Source of the DNA: CAYLPJ01 sp964385465
GTDB lineage: Bacteria; Planctomycetota; Phycisphaerae; SM23-33
Length of the DNA stretch: 58,108 nucleotides
Direction: 5' to 3'
NCBI GenBank assembly: GCA_964385465.1
Contig: CAYLPJ010000040.1
Location: 1-58,108 of the forward strand
Part shown: piece by piece, positions 57,349 through 58,108 of the stretch
Layout: each line of letters opens with the position of its first letter
Position numbering within the stretch: the first letter of the stretch is position 1
The notes under the pieces: generated by a model
What the model saw: the letters and a program-made list of their open reading frames with translations, nothing else
Told to the model about the DNA's origin: nothing
Database searches by the model: none
Translations under genes and position numbers: made by a program

Positions 57349-58108
57349 TCAGGTTCCCCCCGTTTTGCTGTCCAGGATATTCGCAAAAAGTGGCAGGGCA
57401 TATTCCAACGGCTCCGACGCCGGATACCCATACGGCTCGTCCAGCCATTTCCACAAATCCCGGTACGTCAGGAGGTTCATCCTCAACATCGCCGCCAGGT
57501 TCGACAGGCTCCAGCCGAAGGCTGACCGCAACTGCATCAGCTTCAGCAGCAGCATGGCGATCAATGCTGTCCAAATCTGCACCTTCACCGCGTTTTCGCT
57601 GGTGCCCACGAAGGTCTTGATCTTCAGGTTCTGCTTGAGCGCCTTGAAGAACAGCTCGATCTGCCACCGCTCCTTGTAGATTCGCCCGATCGTGGAGGCT
57701 GCGAAGTCCAGGTGGTTGGTCAGCAGGACGATCTTGCGCTGGTTGACCTCGTCCCAGACCACCACCCGCCGCAGCGTGTAGGGGCACTCCTTGCGCCCCC
57801 GGATGCTGTCCAACTCGATCAGCGTGTCCGACAGGACGTTGCCGTGGTCCGGCGGGACCCGCCAATCGACGGCCCGGTAGACGGCATCGGACTTCAGGCG
57901 GGTCACGAAGTAGACGCCCGCGTCGCTCCAGCGACCGAACAGGGCGTAGTCGTTGTAGCCGCGATCCATGGCCACGATGGTCCCGGGGGCGAATCGCAGC
58001 GTCTTTACGGGCGTTACGTCGTGCACCTTGCCCTCGGTGATGCACGCCCAGCCGGGCAGGCAGCCCTGGTGGTCGAGCATCAGGTGCAGCTTGACGGCCC
58101 CCTTGGTC
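57349..58108 (-). mobile_element. IS4-family transposase, 5' end beyond the window
   Basis: At least 252 residues, open at the right edge (the frame continues upstream of the first Met as KGAVKLHL). It has the second catalytic Asp in GTIVAMDRGYNDYALF and the IS4 signature YKERWQIELFFKALKQ (Y-2-R-3-E-6-K) with the catalytic Glu, then a hydrophobic C-terminal region (IWTALIAMLLLKLMQL). The catalytic core visible is intact, so the element may be active. Terminal inverted repeats could not be identified, and the other end lies outside. Confidence 0.9.

Overview
GC-rich bacterial DNA (roughly two thirds G+C). It most likely comes from a member of the Planctomycetota, possibly a Phycisphaerae-type lineage. 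The reasons are two secreted-type proteins with the N-terminal LEPR-x-LL motif, a giant multidomain protein ending in a type I dockerin, and a small Arg-rich protein of a kind I associate with planctomycete recombinase loci. No rRNA or taxonomic marker is present, so the phylum is an inference.

Layout. (1) 1-2652, plus strand: the 3' end of an unrecognised gene and two tandem DegT-family aminotransferases. (2) 27658 down to 2669, minus strand: a tightly packed 25-kb surface-polysaccharide operon read from a near-perfect sigma70 promoter (TTGACA-N16-TATAAT, 27728-27755). In transcription order it encodes: an SGNH/DltD-like protein; a 43-residue single-pass membrane microprotein ending in Tyr; an MBOAT O-acyltransferase; an AMP-forming ligase; an acyl carrier protein; a PLP enzyme fused to a GNAT acetyltransferase; a sulfotransferase; a divergent NeuB-like synthase; a cytidylyltransferase-oxidoreductase fusion; an SDR; a canonical NeuB; NeuC; NeuD; a flippase-glycosyltransferase fusion; an NAD-dependent epimerase; a GT4; an O-antigen ligase/polymerase; a GT4-acetyltransferase fusion; another GT4; a GT2; and a second sulfotransferase. 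(3) 27976-30467, plus strand: a lipoprotein esterase and a LEPR beta-helix protein. (4) 30663-31179: a small integrase-associated-type protein and tRNA-Gly(UCC). (5) 55238-31248, minus strand: one 24-kb gene for a 7,996-residue surface protein. (6) 55523-58108: a GH29 fucosidase-like gene, then a chimeric transposase remnant and an IS4-family transposase that runs off the window.

How it fits together (inference). The operon appears to make a nonulosonic (sialic/legionaminic-like) acid, activate it with CMP, build it into a glycan with several glycosyltransferases, flip and polymerise it, and decorate it by O-acetylation, sulfation and acylation. The first five operon genes reproduce the logic of the Gram-positive Dlt D-alanylation pathway: activating ligase, carrier protein, MBOAT, DltX-like microprotein and DltD-like SGNH protein. 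A Dlt-like module embedded in a nonulosonate polysaccharide operon, with a dedicated PLP-GNAT fusion that could supply or modify the acyl group, is the strongest candidate for an undescribed system here.

Several operon genes overlap by 4 nt (ATGA), which supports co-translation. At least four proteins are two-domain fusions of enzymes that are normally separate.
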